Shown here piece by piece: positions 1-12,958 of a DNA stretch of 64,000 nt. The notes under the pieces are model-generated. The model did no database searches. It was not told the DNA's origin and saw only the letters and a program-made list of their open reading frames with translations. This DNA comes from Dentipellis sp. KUC8613 (Eukaryota; Basidiomycota; Agaricomycetes; Russulales; Hericiaceae): positions 566,106 through 630,105 of the forward strand of contig NSJX01000011.1 in the NCBI GenBank assembly GCA_002286715.1, written 5' to 3'. The position numbers and the translations under genes are program-made. Every line of letters starts with the position of its first letter. The stretch's first letter is position 1.

Positions 1-593
1 GACCCCGCGTGCGGAGAACAGACGAGAGAGGAAACTAGGTTGATGATAACCAAAGCAAGACATCATGTGGGGAGATCGACTCACGGCAATGTCGTGGATC
101 AGGTCGCCCTTGCCGGCTTCGCGAAGGGCGTACGCAAGAGATGCCCCAGCGGCGAGCTTTGCGGCGCGGCCCCAGCGGAGACTGGCGCGGAGCATGGTGA
201 GGTCGAAGAGGGCCTGCGCACGGGGCGCGAGACCCGGATGAGCGAGGCGCGCGGCGAGAGAACGAATGGACTCGTGCATCGTAAGCTTGGGAGCAGAACC
301 TGAGTGCGTGCGGCGGGCGAAATACAATAGGAACATACCTTGTTGCGCTCATAGCGGGCTTCCTTTCCCTGGCCCGCAAGGTCCCAGCCTGACGCGCTGC
401 GGATGCTCTTGAGCGTGGAAGGGCGGGTGTAGTCGAGGAAGTCGCGGACATAGGTGTTGTCAGCAAAGTCAGCAGCGGAGGTGAGGACGCTCTGGGAGGG
501 ATCAGCAAGGGTGCCGCAGGAGGTGCACACGGCAGAGCCGACGTCTGGACTCCATTCTGTGGGCTGGGCGCACTGGTGGCAGCGTCCAGCCAT
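1..593 (-). CDS. TFIIB-family transcription factor (Brf1-like), 5' part
   Basis: This looks like a general transcription factor of the TFIIB family, which recruits RNA polymerase II or III. It opens with a zinc ribbon (Cys5, Cys8, Cys23, Cys26; motif CHQC...CTSCG). After a linker comes a cyclin-like helical repeat (from LTMHESIRSLAARL to YALREAGKGDLIHDIA). I read three exons: 593-339, 285-85 and 34 to beyond position 1. The introns are GT-AG and keep the frame, and the gene runs off the left edge. The linker and cyclin repeat look more Brf1-like than TFIIB-like, but without the C-terminal half TFIIB or Brf2 cannot be excluded. It is divergent from the trehalose phosphorylase gene, with 278 bp between start codons. 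Confidence 0.6.
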
Positions 594-828
594 GACATGC
601 GCGGCGGTGGAGTGAGCGTGCGGCAATGAGCACGCAGCGTGGCCGGCCCCCAGACATTGCAGCACGTAATGGCTGAGCAGGCTGGCGGTGGCGGGGGGGC
701 ACCAGACGACAGACAGGCGGGGCGAGGAAGGATCCAATTGGACGGAGGACGGTGCCTGCGCTCCAGTCGAGACCCTCTCCCCGGCCAGACCTCCCCACCT
801 CCGTTTGGCCTCCAGCTTTCTCAGCTTC

Positions 829-834
829 TATAAA
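829..834 (+). promoter_or_regulatory. TATA box of the trehalose phosphorylase gene
   Basis: TATAAA lies 38 bp upstream of the ATG at 872, after a pyrimidine-rich stretch. If used, the 5' leader would be very short. Its position is the only support. Confidence 0.45.
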
Positions 835-871
835 GCATTTCCTTGTCGCATGTCCACGCCTTCACCTCACC

Positions 872-3857
872 ATGGCACCCACTTCCCCTGTTGAAGAGCA
901 CCATGGCTTCCAGTCTCATACCTCCGTCGCCGTCAGGCGCCGTCTCTCCTCCAGCGTGAACGGCTCCAAGAAGCCCGCCTTTGTTAATTTCGTCAGCCTC
1001 CAGGTGCGCATAATTATCCTCCTTGTTTTCGCGCGCTAATATACCGCGTAGCCCATGTGGGTTGGTATCGCAGGCGCCGTCGTAAACAGTAATACTGGCT
1101 ATGAGATCGCCATATCCATACACGACTCTGTGTACAACACCGACTTCTCGTCTGCCATCCTGCCGTACCAGAGTGATGACTCGGACAAGCAGAGCCAAGA
1201 TATCGAAACCCATATCCTCAAGGTCATCCGCGAGTTCTGTCACGAGCACGCATGCAAGTTCCTCGGTGCTGGAGTAACTCTTGCATTGCTTCGCGAGGTC
1301 TGGCTTTATTCCGCTGCTTCGGAACATTTCCTGACGGTAGCACCAGTCGCCCAATCTCTGCACGCGCCTATGGCTTGAGCTAGATATTGTGCCCATCGTG
1401 TTCAATGTCAAGCCCTTCCATACCGACTCCATAACGAGGCCGAACATCAAACATCGCATATCTTCCACCACTGGCTCGTACGTGCCGTCGGGTGCCGAGA
1501 CGCCCACCGTGTACGTCGACCCCACCGCCTTCGACCGCGGCAGCAAGAATTTCCTCTCCACTGGCGCCGTCGCACCGAAACTGCCGATCCCCCGCACGCT
1601 TGACGAACAGGCCGACTCGGCCGCCCGCAAATGTGTTATGTACTTCGGTCCCAACAACAACCCCCGCTTGAGCATCGGGCCCCGCAACCAAGTCGCCGTC
1701 GATGCAGGCGGTAAGATACATCTTATCGACGACCTCGATCAATACCGTAGCACGGTCAGCGCCGCGACTTGGGACGCCGTGACTCAGTTGGCGGATGAGC
1801 TCCGCGAGCGCAAAGTCAAGATCGCCTTCTTCTCCTCGACGCCCCAGGGCGGTGAGTGCCCCTTCCGTCCCCGCTGTGTTCCATGCCGACAGTAATTGAC
1901 TGGTGCCTTGCTTCCCTGCCCCGCATTCCCAGGTGGCGTCGCCCTCGTGAGTACCCCGCATTCCGTTAGCTCATCCGCGTTGCTCATCCGCTATCTATAT
2001 CCTTTCTCGATCGTAGATGAGACACGCGCTTATCAGATTCCTTACCGCATTGGACGTCGACGTCGCATGGTAAGCGTATTCCGCGTCGAAATTGCCCTCA
2101 TATCCGTTTCTTCGCACATTGGAGCTGCGAGCGCGCGTCGCCTTCTCACCCTTTTCATCACCTGTCATTCGCGACAGGGATTTTCTCCCCTGTCTATCTC
2201 CTTGGTCGTGTCCTGCCATAATTGACTAACCTCCTTCCCACTCCCATGCGCGTGTAATCTGCAGGTACGTTCCGAACCCCTCGCCGTCCGTATTCCGCAC
2301 AACCAAGAACAATCACAACATCCTCCAAGGCGTCGCACCCCCGTCACTCCGCCTCACGGACGAAGCGAAGGAGAACTTTGACGCGTGGATTTTGAAGAAT
2401 GGCTTGCGATGGACGGCCGAGGGTGGCCCGCTGGCGCCTGGTGGCGTTGACATTGCTTTCGTAGGTGCGTAGCTTCCTTCCCTTTTCGCTCCTGCAGGAA
2501 ACCCTTCCCTGCAGCCCTTAACTCCATCCACCCCTCCGCTTGTTCCGCATCATTGCCTGAGCCTTGACTGACGTGCGGCGATACACCTCGTCTAAATGTA
2601 GATGACCCACAAATGCCCGGGCTGATCCCGCTCATCCGCAAGGCGCGCCCTGAAGTGCCTATCGTGTACCGGTCGCACATCGAAATCCGGAGCGACCTCG
2701 TCCACAAGGCTGGATCGCCGCAGGAAGAGGTGTGGAAGTATCTTTGGAACAACATCAAGCTCGCGGATCTGTTCATCAGTGCGTATATGCGCGCTCTCGG
2801 CCGACGCGGAGACGCTGATGGGGATGTGCAGGCCACCCCGTGAACAAGTTTGTGCCGAGCGACGTGCCAATCGAGAAGGTCGGCCTGTTGGGCGCTGCCA
2901 CCGACTGGTACGTCTATCCTGTTACCTTCCTTGTGTTTATATTTGTTCTGATCCGACGTGCGTTGCGAAGGTTGGACGGCCTCAACAAGCACCTCTCTCC
3001 TTGGGACACCAACTTCTACATGGGCGAGTTCCGCTCGCTGTGCGCGAAGGAGAAGATGTACGAGCTCGCGTGGCCCGCGCGGAACTACGTGATCCAGATC
3101 GCGCGCTTCGACCCGTCGAAGGGCATCCCGAACGTGATCGACTCGTACGCCAAGTTCCGCACGCTGCTCGCGGAGACGGGCAAGATCCCCGAGGACAAGA
3201 TGCCGCAGCTGCTCATCTGCGGCCACGGCGCCGTCGACGACCCCGACGCGAGCATCATCTACGACGACGTCATGAAGATCATCGCGTCTGACGCGTACAG
3301 CAAGTACGCGGAGGACATCGTCGTGATGCGTCTGCCGCCGAGCGACCAGCGTGCGTATCTCTCCGCATTGTAGCCTGGCGCGCTTTTTTTGACCCTTGCG
3401 AATAGTCCTCAACGCGCTCATGGCGAACTCGAAGATCGCGCTGCAGCTGTCCACGCGCGAGGGCTTCGAGGTGAAAGTGTCCGAGGCGCTGCACGCGGGC
3501 AAGCCCGTCGTCGCGTCGATCACGGGCGGCATCCCGCTGCAGATCGAGGACGGCAAGTCGGGCTTCCTGTGCGACGTGAACGACAACGTCAGCGTCGCGA
3601 AGCACCTCTTCGCGCTGTACACCGACGAGGTGCTCTACCAGCGCATGAGCGAGTACGCGCGCACGCATGTCTCCGACGAGGTCGGCACCGTCGGCAATGC
3701 CGCGGCGTGGCTCTACCTCGCGACAATGTACTCTCGTGGGGAGAAGGTCCTGCCGCACGGGCAGTGGATCAATGATCTTATGCGCAAGGAGACGGGACAC
3801 CCGTACGTTGAGGGTGAGACGCGGCTGCCGCGTGGGCAGGTGGATGTGGTGGGTTAG
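872..3857 (+). CDS. Trehalose phosphorylase (GT4 family)
   Basis: This enzyme reversibly splits trehalose with phosphate to glucose 1-phosphate and glucose (EC 2.4.1.231, retaining), in the cytosol, and so links the trehalose store of mushrooms to sugar metabolism. Ten exons give 746 aa: 872-1003, 1052-1297, 1341-1851, 1933-1946, 2017-2069, 2265-2464, 2602-2778, 2832-2907, 2971-3350 and 3406-3857. All phases agree. The N-terminal RRRLSS stretch and blocks such as KPFHTDSITRPN, MYFGPNNNPRLSIGPRN and CGHGAVDDPDASIIYD match mushroom trehalose phosphorylases of about 750 aa. The GT4 E-x7-E signature is intact (EGFEVKVSE, in the last exon). One exon is only 14 nt (1933-1946). A TATA box precedes the gene. 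Confidence 0.93.
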
Positions 3858-4312
3858 GCTCAGGTACTGGAAAGGAGGGGCGGTGTAAGATCCTTGGTTG
3901 TGTAGCGATATCATTTGTGCGCGATGGACTGTCAATTTGTTAGCTACCCTGTACGATTTTTGTCTAGAGGAATGGAAATGGGAATAGGAAGGGGAAAGGG
4001 GATTGTAGATGTGGAATCCGGCGCGATGGTGTGATGAGCTTTGACTCTGGGACAAAGTTGGATTGGAGATCGAGCCAAGTGCTCGGACATGTGCTTGGCC
4101 TCTTGGACCTGCCGACAGCGCGAGCCTCGAGGCGTCTCTTTGCGTGTGTTTTGCAGCAGCCTCCGATCCTAACACAGACAAACAACCACCGCACGTGCGC
4201 GCGCTCGTAATTGCAATTTCCAAATTTTGCCGCGCCGCAAGGACTAGACTTTCGCAGCCGGCGCACTGCAACACTACAAGCTCGCGGGCACCCCGCACGT
4301 ACGACCCGCGCC

Positions 4313-7300
4313 ATGTCGACCACGCTCCCGCTGTTCTGGAATCTGTCGTCGGCGAACAAGAAGGAGCGCCTCGCCGCGTCCGTGAAGCTCATCAGCACGC
4401 TCGAGAAGCTGCAGGCGGGGTTCGTGCCGAAGGAGACGACGGGGTCGGAGAGCGATGCTGACGACCGTGATGAGGAGAGTGGCGAAGAGGTGAACGGCGA
4501 CGAAGATGAGGACGAGGACGAGATGGACGACGGGGAGGGAAAGACGAAGAAGACGACCAAGGAGGACGAAAACAGGCTCAACGCGCTCAACGCGAGCGAT
4601 GTGTCGTACTCGATTCGCAGATTGGTGCGGGGGCTCGCAAGCCCGCGCGAGAGCAGTAGGCTCGGGTTCGCCGTCGCGCTCACCGAAGTGCGTCTGTATT
4701 TTCGCCTGCTGATCTGCACCTGCTCACGTCCATGTCTATGCGCACAGTTGCTCTCGCGCATCGACACTGTCACCTGCGCACAGATCCTCTCGCTCATCCT
4801 TGATGCGTCGCAGACGCAGGGCTCCATGTCCGGGCAAGAAGAGCGCGACGTGCTCTTCGCGCGCCTCTTCGGCCTCACGTCGCTCATCCGCTCCGGCCTG
4901 CTCGTGCGCGCGCAGCCGCTGCCCTCCTCAGGCTCCGCCTCGCCCTCCGCGAGCAGCCTCGCAGCGTACACGGACGTGCTTGCGCAGCTCCTTGCGCTCG
5001 GCGAGGCCAAGTCGTTCCTGCGCGAGAGCGCGTGGTGGACGCTCGGGCTGGCGCTCGATGCGCTCGCGGAGAGCGACGTGCCGTGGAAGGACGACGCTGT
5101 GCGCGCGACGCTTGAGGCTGTGTTTGGCGAGCTCAAGGCGTGGTCACCCGAGAAGCTCGCGGTTGCGCTGCAGATGCAGCGCTTGTGGCCCGAGCGCGAG
5201 TGGAAGAAGCTGCTTGCGCCGACGCTGAAGCATGGCGAGGTGCTGCATACGGGGAACTTGGTCATTGTGTCGAAGATTCTGAAGGTGCGGCGCTCTGGGG
5301 GATATTTGTTTGTTCGACAGGTGGAAAGCTGATATATGCGCGGCAGGATGTAGCGGTGGATGAGGAACATGAGGCACCGGTTAAGGGGCGCGTGTGGAAA
5401 CCTCAGGTGCACTATGTATGGGGGATGCTCTTGGACGAGCTATTACCCTCAGCGGACAGTAAGGCCGCTCCTAAGGGCTCCTTCCAGGAGTTCTTCCGTA
5501 TAGTTGTAGACGGTACGCCCGCTCTCTGCACACTCACTGGTTTTTCAACTTATCGCTTCTGGGTCGCAGAGTCCCTCTTTGCATCGTCCGCCTCGATGGA
5601 GCGAAAATACTGGGGCTTCGAAATATTCCAAAAAGCGCTACCGCGCGTCAAAGCCGCCGACCTGCCCATGCTGTTCACGAAAAACTTCATGCGGACGTGG
5701 ATCAACCACCTCTCGCACTACGACCGCTACCTGCACAGCTTCGCGAAGCAAATCGTGCGTCCGCGCCCCGCGCGCTCGCGTTTTCCCGTCATGTCCGCGC
5801 GCTGAATCATGCGCCCTTGGCTTCTGCAGGCGAACGATATCCAAGCGGTCGTGCAAAAAGACCCCACGAACGGGTTCCCGTTCATCCTGCAACTCACCGG
5901 TGCGCATGGGAGCCAACAATTCGATAAGCTCACGCGCACGAAGACCGTCGAGTCTATACTGGGCACCATGGACGTTGCGGGCATCAAAAGCTATATCGGG
6001 CACTTACTGTCGCAAGTGAACGAAGCGGATAGCGAAAATCAGTACGTGATAACTGAATTTTGTCTGTTATGCAGCGATGGTGACATTCGCGTGACGGCGC
6101 AGGGATGACGTGCAGGTCATTCAGTCCCGGCGCTCGTGGATTATAGACCAGTTCGCAGGGCTTGTCAGAAACGGCGCGATCCCGAAGGATGATGAGTGGA
6201 TAAAGCTCATCCTCGACTGGCTCGCCGCGCATGGTCTGTTTGTCCTGAAGAAAAAGACCGAGAAGAGCCCCTTCATCGCGGTATGTTCTTCATTTCCCTA
6301 CTGTTTCATTACGTACTTGCTCATCGTGCGAGCGCACAGCTGCATGTAGCTCCCTCGCCTCCCTTCTCCGACGACCTGCGCAAGCAGTGCCGTACGCGCC
6401 TGCTCAGCTGCCTCGCAGAACTCACGACACAGTCGACGGTGGTGAAGACCAGCGCCGACAAGTCGGAGAAGCTCGCGGGCGTCGCCTCCGACGGCGAGTT
6501 CTGGATCGCCAAAGTCCTGGAGACGATCGACCAGTTGAACAAAGACGCCAAGCATGTGGAACCGATGGCTGAGTTCGACGAGGAAGAGAAGGCGCTGCAT
6601 GAGAAGGCGCGCGAGCTGGTGGCGCGGCTGAAAAAGGTACGCGTTTGTGCTTATGTGGGGGGGCTCGTGGCTGATGGCGACGATCAGGTCACTGGCGACC
6701 AGCATGAAGCAGCGAGAGGTGCCGAGCTTCTGCTGCTCTCGTCTCTACTGCAACAGTATGCGCAGGACGAAGCGGAGGGCGCCGACACCGAGTCTTTGGA
6801 GGTACATTCATATTCTTATTACATATTCACAGGCTGACATGTCGTGCGTAGGCCTGCATTGATGGCGCGTCGCGCCTCTTCCCCGAATCGAAGAAATCGA
6901 AGAAGGCACGCAAGTCCGCCGCCGCAGACCCCGATGCGGAACCCGAGCCTGAACCGATAGACGTGCTCGTCGACACTATCATTGGGTTTTTGGAGAAGGC
7001 TACCTCATATATGCGCGCGGTGGGCAACCAGAGCTTCTCGCTCTTGAGTGGGTCTGTGAAGGAGAGCACCATCGACTTGATCCTTTCGGTGAGCGCAGTC
7101 TAGGATTGTTTTCACCGACCGTCGATTTACAATTTCTGTAGCAACTTGAGCGACGTGATCCGAAGGACCTCGCTGCCGATGACGATGACGAGGAGATGGA
7201 GGTAGATGAGGAAGACAGTGAGGACGAGAAGGACGAGGACGATGAGGAAGAGAGTGACGAGGATGATGAGTCGGAAGACGAGGATGAGGACGAGGACATG

Positions 7301-8649
7301 GGCGATGAAGAGGAGGACCCGGAACTTCGAAAGAAAATCATGGACGCGCTCCGAGCTAATGGCGTCGAGCCCTCTACCGGACTATCTGACGATGAAGAGG
7401 AAGAGGAGGAAATGGACGACGACCAGATGATGGCGATTGACGACCAGCTCGCGCAAATCTTCAAAGAGCGAGCAAAGGGCAAAGGGAAAGGTTTGTTTTC
7501 CCTTGCTCAGAATGTGCTAGAAGCCGATAGCAGTCACACAGATGAGAACGTTCAGCGGGAGGCCACCCACTTCAAGAACCGTATTCTTGACCTTCTGGAG
7601 ATCTTCATCCGGAGACAGCCTACGAACCCCCTTATCGTTCGGCTCATCGTCCCTTTGATCGGTCTGGTCTTAGGCTCGGGCTCGGATGAGACCCAACTAT
7701 CCACTAAAACTGCCGGTATCCTGCGCTCACGCATTAGCAAATTGAAGGAAGTGCCGACATCAGCGGATAAGAAGGATGTCACGGAAGCCTTGAAGGAGCT
7801 GCACACCCGTGCGCGGAAAGTGCATTCCGCGGACGCCTTGGCCACGATCAGCCAATGCAGCCTCTATCTCGCCAAGATTCTACTCCACCAGCAGTCCGAG
7901 GAACCTGTGCTGGAGGTCTACCGCGAGTCCTTGACGGACTTCGTCACACGCAAGGCATCGGATCTAAACACCAAGTTCTTCGATGACTTCATCAAGCGCT
8001 ATCCTGGCGTCGCATGGAGCCTGCGCAAAGATCTCCTCGACCTCTCCGAGAAGGCCGTGAACACGTATCGTCAAACTCAGGTGTTCCACCTCCTCGAGAC
8101 GCTGCTGAACCAACTTCCTTCCTCTGTAAGCTATAATTACAAGAGTAACCAAATATGCGATGCTAATAAAATATACAGGGCACACTGCCAGAAGAAATCC
8201 TGTCATTCATGCCCACCCTCCGCGAAAACTTGTCCCGCACAATATCCAAGGCTTGCGATGAAACTTCGACCACGCCCGCTCATCTGAAAGACGTGTTCAA
8301 GCTCGCTCTACTCGGCGTGCGCCAAACGAAGCGCGTGGCTCCGAAACTGGAGGATATCGCCCGCATATGGAAGCCTGCGACATGGACTGAGCTCCAAGCG
8401 AAATTGGGGGCGAACGAGCGGCTCAAATCGTCAACGGCTCTGGGGGGTATGTGTAAACAAATTATCCAAATGACGCAAGCACAAGAAGGGAAGAAGGGGA
8501 AGAAGAGCGAGAAGAGCGAGAAGGTTGAGAAGAGCGGGAAGGGCGAGAAGGGTGGCGAGGCGGCGAAGACGCAGGGCAAGCGGAAGATCGTAGATGGGGA
8601 GGAGGCTCCGTCGGTGAAGAAGGTCAAACGGACGAAGTCGAAAAAATAG
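4313..8649 (+). CDS. POL5: DNA polymerase V / MYBBP1A-like nucleolar protein
   Basis: Despite its name, this family consists of nucleolar helical-repeat proteins for rRNA gene transcription and ribosome assembly. Eleven exons give 1251 aa: 4313-4687, 4748-5284, 5347-5512, 5570-5754, 5830-6041, 6103-6280, 6340-6636, 6688-6801, 6852-7088, 7142-8125 and 8179-8649. The N-terminus (LFWNLSSANKKERLAASVKL) and the following block SYSIRRLVRGLASPRESSRLGF are typical. A long Asp/Glu tract is encoded at about 7180-7320, followed by HFKNRILDLLEIFIRRQPTNP. The C-terminal tail is Lys-rich (KKGKKSEKSEK and similar), as in nucleolar proteins. It is convergent with MSH3, with 187 bp between stop codons. Confidence 0.9.
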
Positions 8650-8836
8650 TCGTTCTTCCTCTAGAGTGTCACGGTGTCGCTTTTCAGGGAATCTACGGTT
8701 ATGCGGAGCTCCTGCAAGGAAGCTGCGATGTCTGGAGATGTCCCGTTCATGCATTGGGTTAGTAGTCGGCCTGCTTTCCGCAATCTTGGGGAGGTGGATA
8801 AGTATAACTATGATTGGTGTGGTCTTTTTTAAACAC

Positions 8837-11800
8837 TCACTTATTGCGCTTGTTGCGCTCCTCTACTAGCACACGCAACTTCTCAGCTTGGGATGATGCC
8901 GCACCCAAGATGCCTTCAGGCAGTCCGGCGAGCCGCGCGCACTCAATTCCAAAAGACCCAGTCGCAATCCCAGGAGTGAGTCTATAAAGGAAAGTAATCT
9001 CCCTCACGCCATTGACCCTTGTGTCTTCTGTGAAGCCCATGTGGAGATTTTGAATACCATTAGGAAATCGACGCTCCATCTCCGTGGCGACGAGTGGGTA
9101 GTGCGTGATAAAAAGTGTCTTGCATCGCTTCACTTCTACGAGGTGCTGCAAGACAGCTTGCGCTATTGCCATCTACCATGATAGTTTGTGAGCATTCCGT
9201 GGAAAGACAGGTCTGATGAGCAGCTTACTCCATCAAAGGTTGATGTGCCCCTCCCAAGTTCGTCGAGGATGACGAGGCTCTTGGACGTAGCATTGAGCAG
9301 AATATCGCTTGTTTCCGACATCTCGACCATGAAAGTCGACCGCCCTCTCGCTAACTCATCCGATGCTAAAACGAGCTCAGATTAGAAATAAAACGAAGAT
9401 AGAAGCATGTTGTGCTCACCTCCCATCCTTGTCAGCACCCCGTCAGATAAACTTAGAGTAACTTCAGTCGCGGGGACATAAGACCCGACTTGGGCCATGA
9501 TAGCAATGAGAGCTACCATCCTCACCGCAGAGCTCTTGCCGCCCATATTGGGACCGGTAATGATCTTACTTCTCGAATGGTCGACGCCACCCATTCGGAT
9601 ATCGTTGGAGATGAACGGGTCGGATAAGAGTGCTTCGACCATGGGATGGCGCCCGCCGACGATGTGCAGCTTGTCGATCTCGGTGAAGGCGGGTTTCACG
9701 TAACCTTGGCTCGCAGCAACTTGAGCGAGGCTGTCAAGGCAGTCGATGATTGCAAGCTTGTTCACGGTGTCGCGGAGAATTGCGTAGTGATTCTGAGTGA
9801 TTTCTTCCAGGAAGGAGAGATACGCCGCGCGTGCTTCCGCTTGCAGGATCTCTTGCAGGCGGTGGCGCTCTTCGACCTTCTCTTTAACTTTGGGCGGCCT
9901 GTATCTGCGAACTTTCTTCGTGCTGTGTGATGGATTAATGACGATTTAACGGCATTCGGTGCTGATGTTTACCTAGAGATCACGTTCCAGTCGATAGGTA
10001 CGATACGGTCATCGGCTCTGGACACCTCTATGAGATACTGCGATACTTATGAGCTGGAATGAACCATGTATCATCAGTCGATGCCGTACCTCTTCCCCCG
10101 CTACCGTTGTCCATTGCAGAGACGGCCTCTTCAAGATTCTCCTGACTAAAAGAGGTAAATTAACAACAAAGCGCCGACCCGCTGTATAACGTTGGACTTA
10201 CTTGACTTCAGCTCACCATCGAGCTCGAGCTCATTGTGTTGAATAGACTTCTCGTTCACATGTCATATATCTGCCGAAGACTCTAAAACTTCGAGACTCA
10301 CCGATTTCGCGTCTGCAACCTTCGGATACTTTTCGGAATCAATCCAGAGAAGATCCATGTTCCCTTCCGAAGCATGTTTCAAGAAAATGTCAGCTATGAC
10401 ACTTTGTATGGGCTCGCGTAGTTTCGGAAGGGCGAAAAAGATGTCGTTGAGGATTGGCGACTTAAAGCCTACATCCGATGGATTATCCCCAAACTCGGAA
10501 AATGTAGTTGCTACTTTGTTAAAGGCAGGCAAAAGAATGGCTAGTTCTTTTGATGTGCACTATAGAAACCCCTTAGCTTTCATGGGAATAGATGCCTGGC
10601 AGAAGTCCTACCTTGCCGTACTGAATCCTGCACAGCCCTTTAGCAAGGTCCGGTAAGCCCTTCAAAAGATCCCGCATTCGAACCAATGGAATGGCGGGGC
10701 TCTCAACTATCTCTTCCACTGCATCTATGCGTTCTTGTAGCAGCCTTCCCGGATAGAATTTAGCGGAGCTCTGAGAGTAATGGAAATCGACTGACCGCAT
10801 ATCCACCAGCGGTTTTCCCACCCAATTCCGCAGTAACCGAGAGCCAAATTTCGTCCGAGTACGATCCAAAATCCACATGAGAGATCCTCTCTTCGTATAA
10901 TCCGTGTCATTCTGATATATCTCTCTGTAGTGGGGGTTAGAAAGCACGTGGCAAAGCAGGATATTGGAGCTCACAAATTCGTTAGGGTATTGCCATTCAA
11001 GATCATATGCGCTTTCGTCGTAAACACGCTGAAGAAGCGAGTGGCCAACAACGCATCTTCAATACCAAATGCGGAAAGATATTTTATGCACTGGGCAAGG
11101 GCTACGGTGACCGGATGGGGGAAATCAGTGATGGTAGCCATGAGTCTGCCTAAACGGTTTGTCAGTATTGAACGAATTAAAAGGGGGGCATCTATCTACC
11201 CGACGTGAAGCTCTCCGAAGCGTTGGGTGCCTGCGTTTTTCGAGTGTAAAATTCGGATAAGGACTCGAATGCTTCGGTGTAGGGCATCTGCGTTTTGTAT
11301 CTCTCTATCCGGATATTGTGTTCAAAGGTCGAGTTGCTATTCGCAGACAGTTCAGCATCCCTTATAATGACTTTAAATAAACATCTCACCCGGCGAAATG
11401 GGCGAGCATGCGTTCTGTGGGCTTGCTGAGCTTCGTCTGCGGTAGCAACAGTTCCGCGGGTTTCGTATGTATCATCCTGGTCTATTTCGAAGATCAATAC
11501 GTAGCGGAGGAACATTGACATGGCATATACCTCGAGTTCCGTGCGCATATGCCCATCTTTAAGATGTGTCAATGCAAGCAGCACGACGATTGTGGAAAGT
11601 CTTGCCTTCGAAGTGGTCCCAGGTAACCTCTCCGGTGCTCGGACAAAGGACAATCATCCCTATTGCCACCTTCTCGTCCACACCCATCCCTCCACGAAGT
11701 TCTTCTACCAAACACATCAGCAGAGGCGCTGATCGGTCAACGTCGTCGACAGAATCTAATTCATCGACAAACCTATACGTAGACGGAAAATAGATAACGG

Positions 11801-12958
11801 TGAGGCAATGTAAAACAGATAGGAGACGAGCAGGCTCCTCACGTTGCGGCGGTATATAGATGAGTAAGAACGCGTTCGAAGGGTGCATTACGATTGTCGC
11901 CGACTTTCTTCAGCGCAGCAGTCTCAGTCTGTTCGACTATACCGACCTTATACCCCTTAGACAGTAACCTGGACTTCATTAGTCAGAACGACTTAGCACG
12001 AAGGAGTGGGCAAGTCACCGTACTTCTTGAGATGGATATCTCGTCGGTGGACCGGTATTGATGCAGTGTCAAAATTCCGGTCAGGATAACAGACAATACC
12101 CAGCTCCTTTCCGGCAACCTATAGAGAGAGTCTAGAAGACGCACTTGAGAAGATTGTTGGACCTTACCTTCGCATCCTCTCCAAAGAACCTGATTTTGTA
12201 CCCGACTTCGACCATAAGCAATATGCCTGGATGCTTCTGCTTGAGGCTCCGGACCTGCCAGCGCAATTGATCATAAGTATGCATATAATGTGTTGATCTC
12301 TAGTACATACTTGCTGCTCTAATGCCGTGTATGGTAAGCCGCTGGGACCTAGTTCTTCTGGCGGTTTCTTGGTCCGCTTGGGCGCCGCCTTCACTGCCTT
12401 TGCTTTCCCCTTTCCCTTCTTGCCCGCCTTATGCGAGAACATCTCCTCCAGCTCTTTGAACTTGTCGTCGGACTCGCTCTCGGACGCGTCGGATCCTCCC
12501 TCGGCCGCTCCAGCACCGTCTACCTCCATAACGTCCGACTCGGCCTCGCTCTCGCGCGGCTTTCGAATGAAAGCGCTGTTGTCTTTAAGCAGTTTCTTCG
12601 CGAACTGCTGCCGCCGCTTCTTCCGCGCGTCTTGCTCTTCCACGCTGCGCTCCGGCTGGACAGGGGACTCGCCAGGAGTCGCAGGATTGAAACGCCATTG
12701 CTCGGCCGCACCTCCGCTACTTCTCACAGGAGTCGTGGGCTCAGCTGCTCGCTCGGGTGGGGGAGATGGCGTGCCAGGGAGAAACAGATTCGCTTGAGTC
12801 CTTTGCTTCTTTGTCGGCCGCTTCGCCTCGTCCTCAGAGTCAGTCAGGTCGATAACTATAGGCGAGGATGGTCGTTTCGCTGGCGATGATGCCTGAAAGA
12901 AGGAAGAAATCATAGGCTGCTTCATGGGCCCAAGCTTGCGGCCCTTGCCCTTAGACAT
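8837..12958 (-). CDS. MSH3: DNA mismatch repair protein Msh3
   Basis: Msh3 pairs with Msh2 (MutS-beta) and recognises insertion/deletion loops in nuclear DNA. Eighteen exons give 1072 aa: 12958-12311, 12254-12168, 12118-12024, 11968-11843, 11772-11606, 11556-11531, 11481-11390, 11336-11200, 11149-10975, 10924-10796, 10744-10612, 10559-10302, 10250-10202, 10145-10090, 10037-9973, 9922-9420, 9365-9229 and 9172-8837. A PCNA-binding box QPMISSFF lies near the N-terminus, followed by a disordered acidic region. Next come the mismatch-binding block ([16 protein letters not shown]), the connector ([14 protein letters not shown]), Walker A (GPNMGGKSS) and Walker B ([16 protein letters not shown]). 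The intron 11605-11557 is GC-AG. An upstream in-frame ATG at 13033 is possible, but it would leave only 93 bp to ATP12. Confidence 0.95.

Noticed and set aside
821..1687. 288-codon minus-strand ORF
   Set aside because: Antisense to trehalose phosphorylase exons 1-3 and open across their introns; no recognisable domain.
2354..3622. 422-codon minus-strand ORF
   Set aside because: Antisense shadow of trehalose phosphorylase exons with high GC at third positions. No domain.
3964..5412. 482-codon minus-strand ORF
   Set aside because: It is antisense to the first POL5 exons; Ser-rich low-complexity content is the complement of the acidic coding strand. No domain.
7491..7510. Apparent tiny intron (GTTTGT...CTCAG) inside POL5
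   Set aside because: Only 20 nt, too short to splice; the frame is open through it and reads as expected for the family.
8486..8560. Short GAAG-type repeats
   Set aside because: They are simple Lys/Glu codon repeats in the POL5 C-terminal tail, not a separate repeat element.
12327..12889. Plus-strand ORFs over MSH3 exon 1
   Set aside because: Antisense to the disordered N-terminus of Msh3; no domain.
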